DNA from: Ustilaginoidea virens
Lineage: Eukaryota; Ascomycota; Sordariomycetes; Hypocreales; Clavicipitaceae
Length of the DNA: 64,000 nt
Assembly (NCBI RefSeq): GCF_000687475.1
Contig: NC_057317.1
Span: 4,340,501-4,404,500, forward strand
Direction: 5' to 3'
The notes below the pieces were generated by a model. It made no database searches. It was not told the DNA's origin and was given only the letters and a program-made list of their open reading frames with translations. Both the position numbers and the translations under genes were made by a program. How positions within the stretch are numbered: the stretch's first letter is position 1; the number at the start of each line of letters is the position of its first letter. Below, piece after piece: positions 52,834-64,000 of the stretch.

Positions 52834-55800
52834 TTCGTTGTTGCTGATTTCCGAGCAGATTCTCACCAACCCGGCGAGAGTGTCGCGGGCCAATCTCTCT
52901 GGTATAACCCATGTCGTTTCTCGCATGGACTGGTACTGTTCGTTGGTTGATCACCTTCTCGACGAGCGTAGCATCATTGAAAGCCAGGAGCCTGCTGTGG
53001 TAGTCATGCAGCGTCTCGAAAGCTTAGTTCTGAATCTTTACAAGAGCCTACTGCTCTATCAGATGAAAAGCGTCGTTTCTTATCACCGGAGTTCCAGCCT
53101 GACCTATATTCGCGAGCTGGCTGCTTGGGACGACTGGGATGGAGACCTCAAGGTTATCAAGACTGCGGAAGAGGCATTGAGAGCTGCTTCCGTACAGTAC
53201 AATACCCAAAGCTCTCTCGAACGCCTTTCTGAGCTGTTACAACAGGGGGATATGATGCAATCGACCTTGGGAAACGTTCATCAAGACCTTCGAGACTTCA
53301 TCTCGGCTCAGAAAGAAAAGGTGGCCGACGACAAAGACTCAGCATGTCTTCGAGACCTCTTTCTCGTTGATCCGATGCGAGAATTGGAGAGGCTGGAGAG
53401 GAGAAAAGATAAGTTGATTGACATCGCCTTTTCATGGGTTTTGGGCACAGAGGAATTCGCTTCGTTTTCCAACTGGACCCAGTTTGATGCTCGACGTATG
53501 CTGTGGATCAAAGGAGGGCCTGGAACTGGCAAAACCATGCTTCTCATGGGCATCGTCCGGGAAATTTCTCTTCAGTCCGCAGCGTTGGCGCCCAGTGTTT
53601 CTTACTACTTTTGCGACGGCACGGCAGACCAAACCAGGAACAATGCAACTGCAATTCTCCGCGGCCTGCTGTGGTTGCTTCTTGTCCAGCAGCCACGCCT
53701 GGTTCAACACTTGCGCTCCAGGCATAAATTTGCCGGACCATGTCTCTTCACAGACGCCAATGCTTTCAGTGCAATGTCTGAAGCTTTCGAAAACATGCTC
53801 AAAGATCCTGCACTGACTCCCGCGTACTTGGTTGTAGATGCCCTGGATGAATGCAAAAACGGCGCCAACGACATGATCCAGTTAATATTCAAGTCTCTCC
53901 GTCTTTCCGACAAGGTAAGATGGTTGGTGTCCAGTAGACCTGGTCTTGAGCTGTTGAAGCCAGGTATGGGCGAGGCTCTGGTTGAACTGGACGCCCAGAG
54001 GCTTCAAGGCCCGGTTCATGCCTACATCACGTACAAGCTCTCCAAACTGAGACGAGCCTCTGCTTTTAAAGATGAGACTACTTCTGTGGAACTTTCCAAC
54101 GAGATCTGCGACAGAGCCTCAAACACCTTCCTTTGGGCTGCCTTGGCATTCAGAGAGATTCAGAGGACCGAAAGCAAAGATTTCGAAAGCAAAGATGTTC
54201 TTGCGACGATTAGAAAATTGCCTTCAGGACTACCAGCACTCTATAGCTACATGATGAGCAAGATTGAGGGACATCACGGGTTGACGCAAATTCGGTGCAA
54301 AAATGTTCTTTCCGCCGTGTATTTGGCATATCGGCCCCTGACCCTGCGAGAGCTCGGCGTGGTAGCAGGCCTTGGCTCTCCAGTCAAACCCCTGAACGTT
54401 GTAAAGGCATGCGGCCCGTTGCTTACCATGACAGGTAGAGTGGTGTCTCTTGCTCACCAGTCCGCCAGAGACTATTTGTGCGAGACGTATGGAAAACTGC
54501 TTGAACAAGGCCACCCTTTGATAAGCCATCAAGACATGGCTTTACGATCACTCTCCGAAATGCAGCACACGCTGAAGCAGAACATGTATTGCTTGCCCGG
54601 AAATGGGTACTTTCCACGGGTTCTCGGCGATGCAATAAACGGATCCGAAAACGACCCGTTGGCAGCAGTCGCCTATTCGTGCACATTCTGGATGCACCAT
54701 CTCTGCGACGCAACCGACTCGGCTACTTCTGTGGAGCTTGTGACGCCCAAAGAGGTGCTTGCGTTCCTCAAGGGGTATTTTCTCCGCTGGATAGAAAGCC
54801 TTTCGCTTCTAGGAAAGTTGCATGAAGGCTTGGAGTCGTTGAGGATGCTCGCTGCTCAGGTGACTACAACATGATGTCTACATCCGTTTATCAGGACATG
54901 CTGCTCACAGGATACAAATTTAGTCGCGGTTCGAATCTTGTGCTCCTCTGAGGCGGTTTTTAAAGGATGCAGAGAGGTTCTTGATTTCCCACCAATCCAC
55001 TATCAAAGCGGCGGTCTTGCAAACCTATGGTACCGCCCTGCTGTTCAGTCCCGCCGAGGGCAGGATACGAGCATCGGGGTGGGACGAGCGGCTGGATTTC
55101 ATACGCGGCATCGTCACTACGCAGCAGATTGGTGACTCTAGCACTCGTACCCTGGATGGCCGGTATGGCTCGGTCACCGCTGTGGCTTTTTCTGAGGACG
55201 GTCGTCTGTTCTCCACGGGCACTGAAGGGTCTCTGACTGTGTGGGATACCGAAGCTTGGATACCAATCTGCACAATATTCCTTCCTGATTGCAACGGTGT
55301 GGCGGAAGAGCTGAGCTTTTCCCCCGACTCCACATCCATACTGGCAGTGTATGGCGATACCTTGCACATCTGCAGCCTGGAAACAAAGACGCAGCTGCGA
55401 GCCATTACGCATTCTGAGAAGCAAAGGATAGCGTGCGCAAACTTTCATTCAGATAACAAAAGCATTGTCATGGTTCTCAGTGACGCAACAGTCTACATGT
55501 GGGACGCAACTACGGAGGACATTCAACAGATATTCACGGCCAAGGGGGAAACCAAGAGTATCATGGCCCTGTCCCCAAACAACCAAACCCTGGCCGTCTC
55601 AATGCTGGAAAACCTGATTGGCATCTGGGATATTGCTACTGGCACGGGTCACAGTGCTCGTGTGCTCAAGCGCCATGACGAGGCGTTCCGTGACTTTACG
55701 TTTGCAGCTGATAGCAAGACGCTCGGTTCGGTTTCAACAGACGGCACGATTTGTCTCTGGGATATCGAGAGCGGTATGTGTAAGCAGAGTTTCAGCCCAG

Positions 55801-56906
55801 GATGGAACAATTGGCCGACAATAGCCCTGTCGCCGGATCTCAAGATCATGGCCATGGGAGGCCTGGAGGACACCACGCGTCTTCTTAACATGGAAAACTG
55901 GAGCCAGCAGGAAGAGGCACATAGCCACCATGGTCGGGTGACAGATGTGGTGGTATCCCCCGACAGGACTTCCGCGGCTACCGCTTCTCACGACAAGGAT
56001 ATTCGACTCTGGGACATGGAGCGAGGTCAGTGCCTGCACCGATTCAGCGGCCACCGGGACGCTGTTCATTCCGTTGCCTTCTCCCCGGACGGACAGAGAC
56101 TGGCTTCCGCATCGAGTGATAGAACTGTTCGATTATGGGATGTTGGGACCGCTGAGTGCCTCCAGACTTGGACGGGTCATGCATCGGCAGTCAGAACGGT
56201 TGCGTTTGCACCAGACGGGAAGACGGTGGCCTCCTTTGCTGATGATGAAACCGTCAGGTTGTGGACTGTTGAGACAGGGTCGAGTCTGCCGATAAAGGGA
56301 CAAAGCGACTCCCACTGCTGCATCGCCTTTTCCAACGACGGCAAGACCTTGGCCTCGGTCAATGCCGACGGGGCGGTTGCACTGTGGGACACCGAGACAG
56401 GAAGCCGAGCGCATTCCTTTGACAAGGAAGAAGACGATTGCCCCATGGCGCTGGTGTTTTCCCCCGACGATTCCATCATCTTCGTGGGCTCGGCGAATGG
56501 ATGCATACATGCACTCGAAAGAGCAACCAATTCCAGGCGAAAGGTAGTTGATCAGCAAGAGTCGTTTTCGCACATGTCATTCGCGGATGACGGCGAGACC
56601 ATTGTGACCACGGCCGGTTCCGTGGCAGGCAGCGCCTCTGGCCAAACGGCGCTGAACAAGAAGCTTCCAGAGAAGACTCTCTTCGTTTACAAGCCGGTGG
56701 CTTTTCCTGGCATGGAGGCGGAAGCGAGGCTGGGCGATGTCTGGATAGAAGGAAAAGGAATTCTGATGCTGTTGCCAAACAACTACGCGACCAGCGTGCT
56801 AGCAGTCTGTGAAGACATCATCATTCTGGGACACGCATCAGGCAAGGTGACATTCCTGTACTTTAGGTTTCCCAAGCGACCGGATACTTATTCGTGGCGA
56901 GGCTGA
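52134..56906 (+). CDS. NLR-like STAND protein: NACHT NTPase with WD40 repeats
   Basis: Predicted 1533-aa signal-transduction NTPase of the fungal NLR type. Exons: 52134-52751, 52859-54859, 54924-56906; total 4602 nt. The N-terminal part (about residues 80-350, QQLWNDAYDLLEGDDATAAI...) resembles the NACHT-associated N-terminal domain of fungal NWD proteins (PF17100-like, from memory). The NACHT module has Walker A GGPGTGKT at 425-432, Walker B LVVDALDE at 530-537 and a sensor-like WLVSSRPG. The winged-helix region is followed by RRFLKDAERFLISHQSTIKA, the usual linker before the WD40 sensor. At least eight WD repeats follow (for example VHSVAFSPDGQRLASASSDR, TVRLWDVGTAECLQTWTGHA). Repeats are diverged from each other, unlike the near-identical repeats of HET-D/E alleles. 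Intron 1 has an (ATT)n tract; intron 2 is 64 nt. Role in non-self recognition is inferred. Confidence 0.9.
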
Positions 56907-57302
56907 ACGGCCAGCATTGGCATGCCAAGACGGGAGGGCCATTGCGAAATCACTCTTGCACACGCCATTCGTAGCGTTGCATTTGGTATATTTGAAAGAC
57001 GAACTTGAACAAGAAGACCTTGGCTCAAATCTTGAAGAGGAGGTACCCCTACGAACTAGACACATCAAATGTAGTCCGACTACTCCTAGAGAACGCCCCA
57101 GCCATTGTCCTTGTTTCGTTCTTTTTATTTTTTTTTTTTTTTTTTGCTCCCCGTGAGAATGGAATTGTCTGATATTTTGCGTGTATCTTTACTCTGTAAA
57201 ATGCACGTATTTCCGGGGTGGCCAGAAGATGGGATTGGGTTTCAAGTCCCATGCTTGAAACCCGCAGCTCATAGGGATTGCCTGTTGTCCCATGGTGGAG
57301 GC
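56907..57302. other. Convergent intergenic region
   Basis: 396 bp between the NACHT-WD40 stop and the RTC3-like stop. Includes a T17 run (57126-57145 region) compatible with 3' UTR sequence. No gene seen. Confidence 0.6.
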
Positions 57303-57800
57303 TTACTTGGCCCTCATGGAACTCATGCTATCGTTTGTGGGACCCTGTCGCCCAGGCATCTTTGGCAAAAGTTAGTTCAGTTCACTCGTGTCGGCGGGTA
57401 AATCGGGGTTGCAAATTGCTAATGAAAGAGAATAACCGTACCTCCATGGACTGGATAGAGCCGTGCTTGAGGATTCTCGTGATGACATCATCCGTGTTGT
57501 CAGTGCCGAATTCGGCATGTAGGATATTCTTGGGAGCGGTGTCATAAGTGCCCTGGGAGCCTTGCCTAAACGCCCCCCTGGGTCAGCATTTCATTGCGCA
57601 GACAAGCTTGCGGGAGAGGCGGCAATGCCTTACTTGTGTGTTTGAAAGACCTGGAAAGCGGCAACAAAGTCGGCCAAAGGCACGGAGCTGTCACCTAGTT
57701 TCCACTTCTTGTACGATGCCTCATCGTCGACAAAGACGAGGAAGTCATCGCTATTGCCCTTGTAGTGGACCTTGGATCTGGTGCTCTCTCCGCGGGTCAT
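57303..57800 (-). CDS. RTC3: RTC3-like protein with SBDS N-terminal fold
   Basis: Small protein of the yeast RTC3/YHR087W type, related to the N-terminal domain of the SBDS ribosome-maturation factor and implicated in RNA metabolism. Exons on the minus strand: 57800-57634, 57565-57442, 57359-57303; total 348 nt, 115 aa. The product starts MTRGESTRSKVHYKGNSDDF and continues LVFVDDEASYKKWKLGDSSV, FVAAFQVFQTHKQGSQGTYD and AEFGTDNTDDVITRILKHGS. The last exon encodes MPGRQGPTNDSMSSMRAK, where the RQGxxNDS signature helped choose the acceptor (57360-57361) over one slightly upstream that would end differently. Upstream frames in the leader are probably untranslated. Confidence 0.9.
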
Positions 57801-58372
57801 TTTCGGAACGGACGGAAGCTGCACGGCTGTTGTGAGGTGATGTTGTGCTGGGGGGTTTTTTTTTGTTACTATCGCGTAATCGTTTTGGGGAAAGGAAGCC
57901 AAGGCCCAGGTTGACGAGGCGCAGGTTCGTGCAAGGCTCAGTCAGTAGCGTGGGGGCGGGGGTGGATGGAGAATGGGAGAAGGGAGTTTGGTGTTTGGAT
58001 CGCGGGAAGGAAAACAGGGCAGGAAAGTAGGGAAAGGGAAGGCAGAAGCCTAATAAAGCTTTGCCGGAACCCAAGCCGCCGTCTTGATCAACCAGGGAGA
58101 AGCCTGATGACGAAGCTGGCCTTTGCACCAGCTTTGCCAGAGAGGAAAGAGCTACGTCATTGCGCGGGGTGCTCGGCTGTGAAGGGGAAAACTTGGCAAG
58201 TGGGGCGAGCAGTTACCCCGCTCCGCTGGTCGCTCTGCTCTGCCCAGGAAGGAAGCCTGGGGACTCAGAACTTGCCGAGAGGAAGTGTGAAGGATGTGAT
58301 GGCCGTCTTGCGCTTGGGTCTTGGATGACTGATGCGCTGCGAAGCCGCCATTCTCATTCTTCGCCGAAGACG

Positions 58373-58406
<34 letters not shown>

Positions 58407-59641
58407 CCCGAAAAGCCTGCCCGTCGCAATCGTAGGTGCTGGATGGTCAGGAGCCTCGGGGCCCAGGGGGGTGGACGACGGTACCTTTGGGCCCTTGCAG
58501 CTGGCGACATCATGCGACGAGCGGAGCACGCACGGGGCCGCACTGGCCAGCTGCGGGGGGCCTTGGCTGGACGACTTTGACGGTGTCAATGTGTCATGAC
58601 TAACTAAGGTACATATTTACTCGGCGTGTGCGGAGGCTGTCGCTCTACGGAGTACCAGGACTTAGAAACGACGGTCAGAAGTCTGTGGAGTGCCGCAAAC
58701 TTTATCCGCACCTGCGGCTGCCGGGCGATCGGCTCGTTCCAGTGGTCTCCCGAGATGTTACATAAGCACCCGGCATGAGGGTTGCGAAACGCTAGCCGTG
58801 CGTGATTCATTCAGCTTCTGTCGGCCTGTTCACACGAGGTGTCCCGAGCACAACATGGACGGACTGATGCACGCTCTCAAGGGGATGACGCTTGGAGAGA
58901 TGGATCCGTCAACCTGCTACGCTTTGCTACGTTGGGGACGGTGGACACCCAAGGGAGCGGCACCATGGTTTCGTCCACCAGCCCCGTTTTGCAATGGGGG
59001 CGAGCCAAGCTTTTTCTTCTTCTTCTGTTTTTTTTTTTTTTGCTTCTTTGTACCACGTTGGTAATGAGATAAGAAAAAACCCTTTTTTTTCCTTCTTTTT
59101 TTTGGCCATGTCATGGTTCTCCGTGGGCTGTATTGTATGTAGCATTGCCGTTATCCAAGGCCGTAGGAAGCAGCTCGCCATTGCGTCACTAGGCATACAT
59201 AGACCTCGTCTCAATCATGATCTGCCTTCTATATCACCAGGCGAACAAGTTTGAAACCTCAAAGCTCTTGGGCCTAAACGTAAATCGATACAGGCAGAGT
59301 GCAGTGCTGTGCTAGCCGATGCGGTACCTGACCCTACCATCTGCTATCCCCTTCCGTCTTTGCTCCCAGTCCCATTCTGTAAACTATCAGCAAAACATGG
59401 GCAGAAAAAAAAATGGCCGAAATCATCCAAACACTGGACATGCTAATAATGCTCCGTGAGGATCCGAGTCATAGTGGTATCACACAAACAACGCCGCGCT
59501 CAATGTAACACAAAAAGATTATCAAGTCGAAAAGAACTATGCCGGAAAGGGAAAAAAAAAAAGAAGAAGAAGAAGAAGGAAACTGCAGGTTTGGTGGTCG
59601 AGTACATGGTAGGTGAGGTGTTTGCTCAAGTTCATCTGCCG
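57801..59641. other. Intergenic region
   Basis: About 1.8 kb without a supportable gene. Contains an A33 run (58373-58405), a TACGGAGTACC motif (58645-58655), T-runs near 59029-59041 and 59085-59104 and an A/GAA run near 59551-59578. A short plus frame at 58855 lacks support. Confidence 0.55.
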
Positions 59642-60197
59642 TCATCTTCGCGGTCTTGTCGTGCCTCTTTGCGGGAGAGTCCACGGCTTGGCGCAAATCA
59701 TCTAGTCAAGCGTCAGCGTTTGGAACGGACTCGTCTATTGCTGCAGCATCCAATACATACCTCACCCTCGCTATATGCCCAAAAATATACAAACATTCCA
59801 ATAAGGTAGTAAATAGCCGGATTTGTTGACTGATACATGAGAATGGAGCTCAAGGCTGTCAGAGGTAAGATGGCTAGTCGAAACTCGAGGGATCGGTGAA
59901 GGCTCGAGCCTGCGACAAAGCTGAGCGGCCACTCAAGCGCTAGCATACCCAGGCCAGACAAGAGGTTGATGGTTTGCAAGATCGGTACAGGCTTGACTGC
60001 TCCATCGAGATTCTTGGTCAAAAAGTCCCAGAAGACTTTGGGCCAGAAAAACCCTTCGACTGCAGCGGCGACTTGATCTGTGTACAAGTTGGAATCAATT
60101 AGCAATCGCCTAAAGATCGTTTCGGGTGTGATGACGCACAAGCTGCGGCTGTCAGGATAATGAGACGGCCCCAGTGGTTCTTAATCAATCGACCCAT
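59642..60197 (-). CDS. Small four-helix membrane protein (DUF7727-type)
   Basis: Predicted 144 aa from exons 60197-60140, 60077-59761 and 59701-59642 (435 nt). The protein starts MGRLIKNHWGRLIILTAAAY and continues QVAAAVEGFFWPKVFWDFLT, KNLDGAVKPVPILQTINLLS and FVAGSSLHRSLEFRLAILPL. The last exon adds MICAKPWTLPQRGTTRPRR. Four hydrophobic segments of membrane-helix length are visible (about residues 10-32, 48-72, 85-103, 108-128), with a basic C-terminus. I recognise the pattern as a widely conserved fungal family catalogued as DUF7727 (from memory); function is unknown. Donors GTGCGT and GTATGT, acceptors ACAG and CTAG. The long leader has several short upstream frames. Confidence 0.88.
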
Positions 60198-63100
60198 TCT
60201 TCACCCCTTGTAGATTTTTTGTTGCTGCTCTCAGTCTTCTTGATCCTTCTTTTCCTGCTGTCGCGGTAGAAAGCTAGGCACGTTGCGCTGCAGACGGTGC
60301 TGGTGCTGATGATTGCGAGACGCTCCCGATTTGCTCTTGTCGTATGCGATAATCCAGAGATGTACAAGTTGAAAGAAAGGAAACAAAAGTTGCCGTTGCC
60401 GTTGCCGTTGCGAGCTGCTAATTTTTCTCGTGAATAGTAGTAGTACAAGTCTGACGTGAATCGCGTGAATCTACGAGGACGGGGCTGGAAAAGCAATAAA
60501 GTGCTGGTAACCAGACCTGCACAGTTGGGCGACTGAAAGACTCTTATCAAGGGATTCCCCGCGGGCGGTGATTATAGGATTAGAGACGAAAGAAGGAAAA
60601 GAGAAATCGAGAGAAAGGCCAGCCCAGGTTTCAAGGACAAAGGGAGGCCGAGGGTTTTCTTGCTCTCCTTCTCTCTCTCTCTCGGACAGAAGCTGAGGTC
60701 TAGTATCAGGGTGGAACCCGGCCGGCAGCAGGAGTCGCAAACCACCGGCGGAGGGCTGCAGCCGTTGCCGGAAGGGGCAGGGCTAACTCTAGCCCGTGTA
60801 TCAGATGACAACAGCTAGCGAGGCGGACACAGTATCGGATGTGGCTGACTCGAGACTGGCGTGAAAGCAGACGATGAAGACGGTTGCGAATTTATGACAG
60901 GCATCCGTGCGGGATTGATCTCTTGTCACCGGGCTACGTAGGTTACAGGAGGACGGACAGACGAAGACGAGGTGACGGAATGACGGAAGACGGAGCGTCT
61001 TGATTGAGACAACTCTTGCTTGTTCCACCGTGATGGGAGTTTCGAGGGTGGAGAGTGGAGAATCTCCTTGGACTGATCTGATGCGCCTTGTTTGCGGCCC
61101 CTTTGTGGTAAGAGATGTGGCCGGTGAGGTTTGATCTGATCTGAATGGACTGGGTCTCCAGCCGTGGCGCGAAAGGCAATGTTTGCGGCTGTTCCAGATG
61201 AGCGAAGGTGTTTGAAGGGTCGGATGGTATCGAGCAAAGACGGTTGCCAGATATGCGAAGCAAGACGGAGAGCATCTCTTGGGGTGGGAGCAGAGGATCA
61301 AGGAGATTGAAACCCAGCGGTCGGAGTAGCTGAAGGGAAGCTGGAGTTTTCTTTTTCTTTTTTTTTTTTCCTTTTTTTTTTTTTTTTTGATTTAATCAAA
61401 GAGAGGCAGGCGGATAGGATAGTGCATACTATTATGTACCAGACATGTAGTTTTGCATGGCGGTAGCTGGACCTTTTACGGCAACCGCCGGGGTAGGCGC
61501 CAATTGCTTTCACCTGTACGGACATGATCCGTCGACTGTACGGAGTACAATGCCAACGCGCATGTGGGCGAGGGTACACCAAGAGAGGGGTCGACAGGAT
61601 GGAACCCTGGGCGAGGGCGACTACCCGTGCGACATGACATGGCACGATCCCAAGATGCAACAGCCCAGGGGCGATTGATCATTGGATCAACATCAACGGC
61701 CAGGCCAGGCCAGGCCAGGGTCTGAGCTGCCAGCTGCCAGCGGCCAGCTGCTAGACAAGGCTAGCAGCTTGGCACCGGTGACGAGGTACGGAGTGCTCCG
61801 TATCCGTATACTAGTCCGAAATCTGTTGTTGGCAGAAAAAGACGGCCATCATGGCATCCGCTAAGCTAAGTGAATTGATATTATTCGGAGGCCAGGTGAC
61901 AGAGGTGACAGAGGTGACAGATCGAACATGGACCACACCAAGGCGCAGAAAAAGGTACCAACCTCAAACGTGGAGGTGACGACGTGACGACCACGGACCG
62001 ACGGGCACCCCAGAAAGAGGGACACCTGCCCCACCTGCCCCATCTGCCCGGCCCCTACGTGTGGTTGGCTGGTGGTGATTGGGTAGACATGGGCGGTTAC
62101 ACGCCACACCAGAGCCAATAAGCATCCTGCCGTTGCAGGTCTGACAGGGGCCGCCCCTGCCAATGCCATTTTTTTTTATTCCGTGCCGCAAGTTGGTCTT
62201 GGCCACCTGCCTGCCACCTCTCCTGGTGCTTCCGATACACGACCGGCACTCTCAGGCTTACAGCCAGCCACCGCATCAAAAGCCCCGACAACGCCGCCAC
62301 ATTTTGAGCCTGGTGTTCACTGTTCACTATTCACCATCGCCGCCATCTCCGCCATCTCCGCCATCGCCACCATTGATTGAGGCACGAGCCCTTCCTTCCT
62401 CAAGCCGTCACTGGTATGCCCTTGACGATTGGACGACTGCTAACGACTAGCTGGTCAATAGCCCGACTCTCGTAGCGTTGGCCTGCGTCTCTTGGCCCCG
62501 TGAATCACCAAATATTGTCGTGGGCAGCGTCCTCCACCGCCCTCTCGGGTGGTTGGGTCTCATTTGCGCCAGGGCTGGTTTTTTCATGGCCAAGAGAGAA
62601 ATATCGAGGTCCTCACTGCGACACTTTGCCAGTCGCACCATGCATGACTGAATCACCCTTTCTGTTCTCGGCCGTATTACCACCTTTCACACGCGCGGCG
62701 AAGGCTGGTTTTGGACGGACCAGTGTGCAACTGAGAGCCCCCCCCCCCCTCCCCCCATGGTCAAGCACATGGTGTCTGAGCTGAGGCGCCCTGCCCAGCC
62801 GCACAAAGGCCATTTCCCCAGACTGATTTTCAATGTTGGGCCATCGACCTTCGCCCCATAAAGTACCAGACATATGCAACCCACCTTCGTGCACCCTCCT
62901 CCTCCTCCCGCAGAGGGTTCGCGGAAGAAGCCAGGGTCCGGAGTATGTACCGACTAAGAAGATGCATTGTGCAAGCCAAGGTGGATCTACTGATATCACA
63001 CCAGAAATCCTTGCCTGCCGTCACCAGTCCGTGGTCATTTGAGGCGACCAACTTCCCTAGTCCGCCTCCGCCATTCCAGCTTCGTACCTGAACTCGGTTC

Positions 63101-64000
63101 AGTCTATCCGTACGGACGCAGCTGTCGGTCTTGTTGATCTCAGCCATGCGAACCAACCGGTTGGTACCCCGTAAGAATTGAACATCTTTAGGAGGATTTG
63201 TTGAGGGGAAACTGCTGCAATAGCTCTGTATTGCGATAGCTCCCTGCGGCCGAAAAGTTCATATCTCAGCACCACAGCACGTTCCTGAAGATTCAGCCAG
63301 CACTGAGGAAAATTCTCTGACCATCCCCGGCCAAGCCATGCGAACACGAGCGCGATTCGAATCAGGTTACAGAGCGCTCCGGCGGCATTGATTTGGCTCT
63401 CGGGGGGAATCGTCGTCTTTTCCCGAGCATCTTTATACCCTTGGAATTGATTCCATCAGCCTCTTCTGTCCTTGCTACGGAGCATCTCCATAGAATCAGC
63501 CGAGGTACGGTACTCAGACTCAACCTGGGTGTCCCAACGTCACCAGTTGACTTTGCAGATCTTTCGCGGAGCGACATGGCGGCAAGAGCTGCCAAGTTGC
63601 CAGCCGCCTCCGTCTTAAACGTACCCTGCCACCTTAGCCGAGATCCCCTGCAGTAAATCTGTCTTGTCACTGGACGTCAGGGATCGATTGCCTTGCCCGG
63701 TCAAGTCACGGCGGCTCTGTGACATCGTTGATTGGAGATGGGCTGGCGTCGGTGCCACCCTACTCCGTACGGACGGACGTACATGGTGCTCCGTACTCCG
63801 TACAACAGTTGTGAGATGCGATCTGCAGCCAACCACCACTTTTCTTCTTCAACATCTGCTCGCCTCGTCGAGGTACTCCGTACTTCCTCATTGATGGCGC
63901 CTTGAATGACTCACAACAGGGGCATGCATAGCTCTGGCACGATCCGTTTTCCTTTCCATGTAGCAAAAAAAGTCTCACACTGGTGTGCACCGTAGTTGCG
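60198..64000. other. Gene-free terminal region rich in TACTCCGTA motifs
   Basis: 3.8 kb without a convincing coding region on either strand. Contains T-runs near 61342-61388, (GGCCA)n at about 61699-61720, (GAGGTGACA)n at 61893-61921, (CCATCTCCG)-type repeats at 62335-62370, C10 at 62740-62749 and at least five TACGGAGTAC/TACTCCGTAC motifs (61539, 61794, 63761, 63789, 63873). It should hold the DUF7727-type gene's promoter at its left end. Confidence 0.5.

Noticed and set aside
54841..54990. Apparent frameshift between the NACHT and WD40 parts, suggesting a pseudogene
   Set aside because: A 64-nt intron (54860-54923, GTGACT...TTTAG) restores the frame exactly and yields the expected linker sequence.
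54901..55135. Alternative acceptor CACAG at 54910 for the same intron
   Set aside because: It would place the reading frame in one that stops at 55135 and lose all WD repeats.
57380..57414. Acceptor near 57415 for the last RTC3-like exon
   Set aside because: It gives a short tail without the RQGxxNDS signature that the acceptor at 57360-57361 provides.
58855..59064. Short plus-strand frame MDGLMHALKGMTLGEMD...
   Set aside because: Runs into poly-T encoding poly-Phe; no splice continuation or family match found.
1..64000. CRISPR array, prokaryotic operons or phage features
   Set aside because: Spliceosomal introns throughout and no spacer-repeat structure; the tandem arrays are direct minisatellites without spacers.

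Overview
The window is nuclear DNA from a filamentous ascomycete. The predicted proteins read like Sordariomycetes, most likely Hypocreales (placed from memory of these families, not from a search). Introns are mostly 50-150 nt with GTRNGT donors and CTAAC/CTGAC-like branch sites. Coding exons are GC-rich at third positions. Intergenic DNA is long and full of A/T and G/C homopolymers, microsatellites, 7-bp minisatellites and a recurring TACGGAGTA/TACTCCGTA motif. I see no rRNA, convincing tRNA, CRISPR array or intact transposon.

Layout: 0.6-1.4 kb polysaccharide deacetylase (+); 2.9-3.8 kb low-complexity conserved protein (-); 3.8-7.7 kb gene-free; 7.7-9.5 kb PWP1 (-) divergent from PRP16 (+, 9.9-12.8 kb); acylphosphatase (-, 13.0-13.6 kb, five tiny exons); PRP39 (-, 14.6-17.2 kb); synaptojanin-like Sac/5-phosphatase (+, 19.3-23.6 kb); gene-poor 23.6-28.7 kb with one small candidate gene at 26.5 kb; 14-3-3 (-, 28.7-30.1 kb, with an 8-nt exon); class-3 lipase (-, 32.5-33.7 kb); thymidylate synthase (-) divergent from RPL36 (+); UBX4/TUG-like protein (-) divergent from proteasome beta-3 (+, first coding exon is only ATG); SERCA-type Ca2+ ATPase (-, 42.4-45.8 kb). 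Next comes a compositionally different stretch, visibly AT-richer at 46.6-51.4 kb: a relic-like spacer and a Dbl-type RhoGEF, followed by an NLR-like NACHT-WD40 protein to 56.9 kb. After that lie an RTC3/SBDS-domain protein (-) and a four-helix membrane protein of the DUF7727 type (-), then about 3.8 kb with no gene I can support.

Most genes are housekeeping and not functionally linked. Three touch RNA processing or ribosome biogenesis (PWP1, PRP16, PRP39) and two touch translation or ribosomes (RPL36, RTC3-like). The accessory material is the 46-57 kb block, where the NACHT-WD40 protein is the best candidate for non-self recognition. Exon structures were reconstructed by hand from reading-frame continuity, splice signals and remembered family sequence. 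Total coding lengths close exactly in frame for every multi-exon gene listed.
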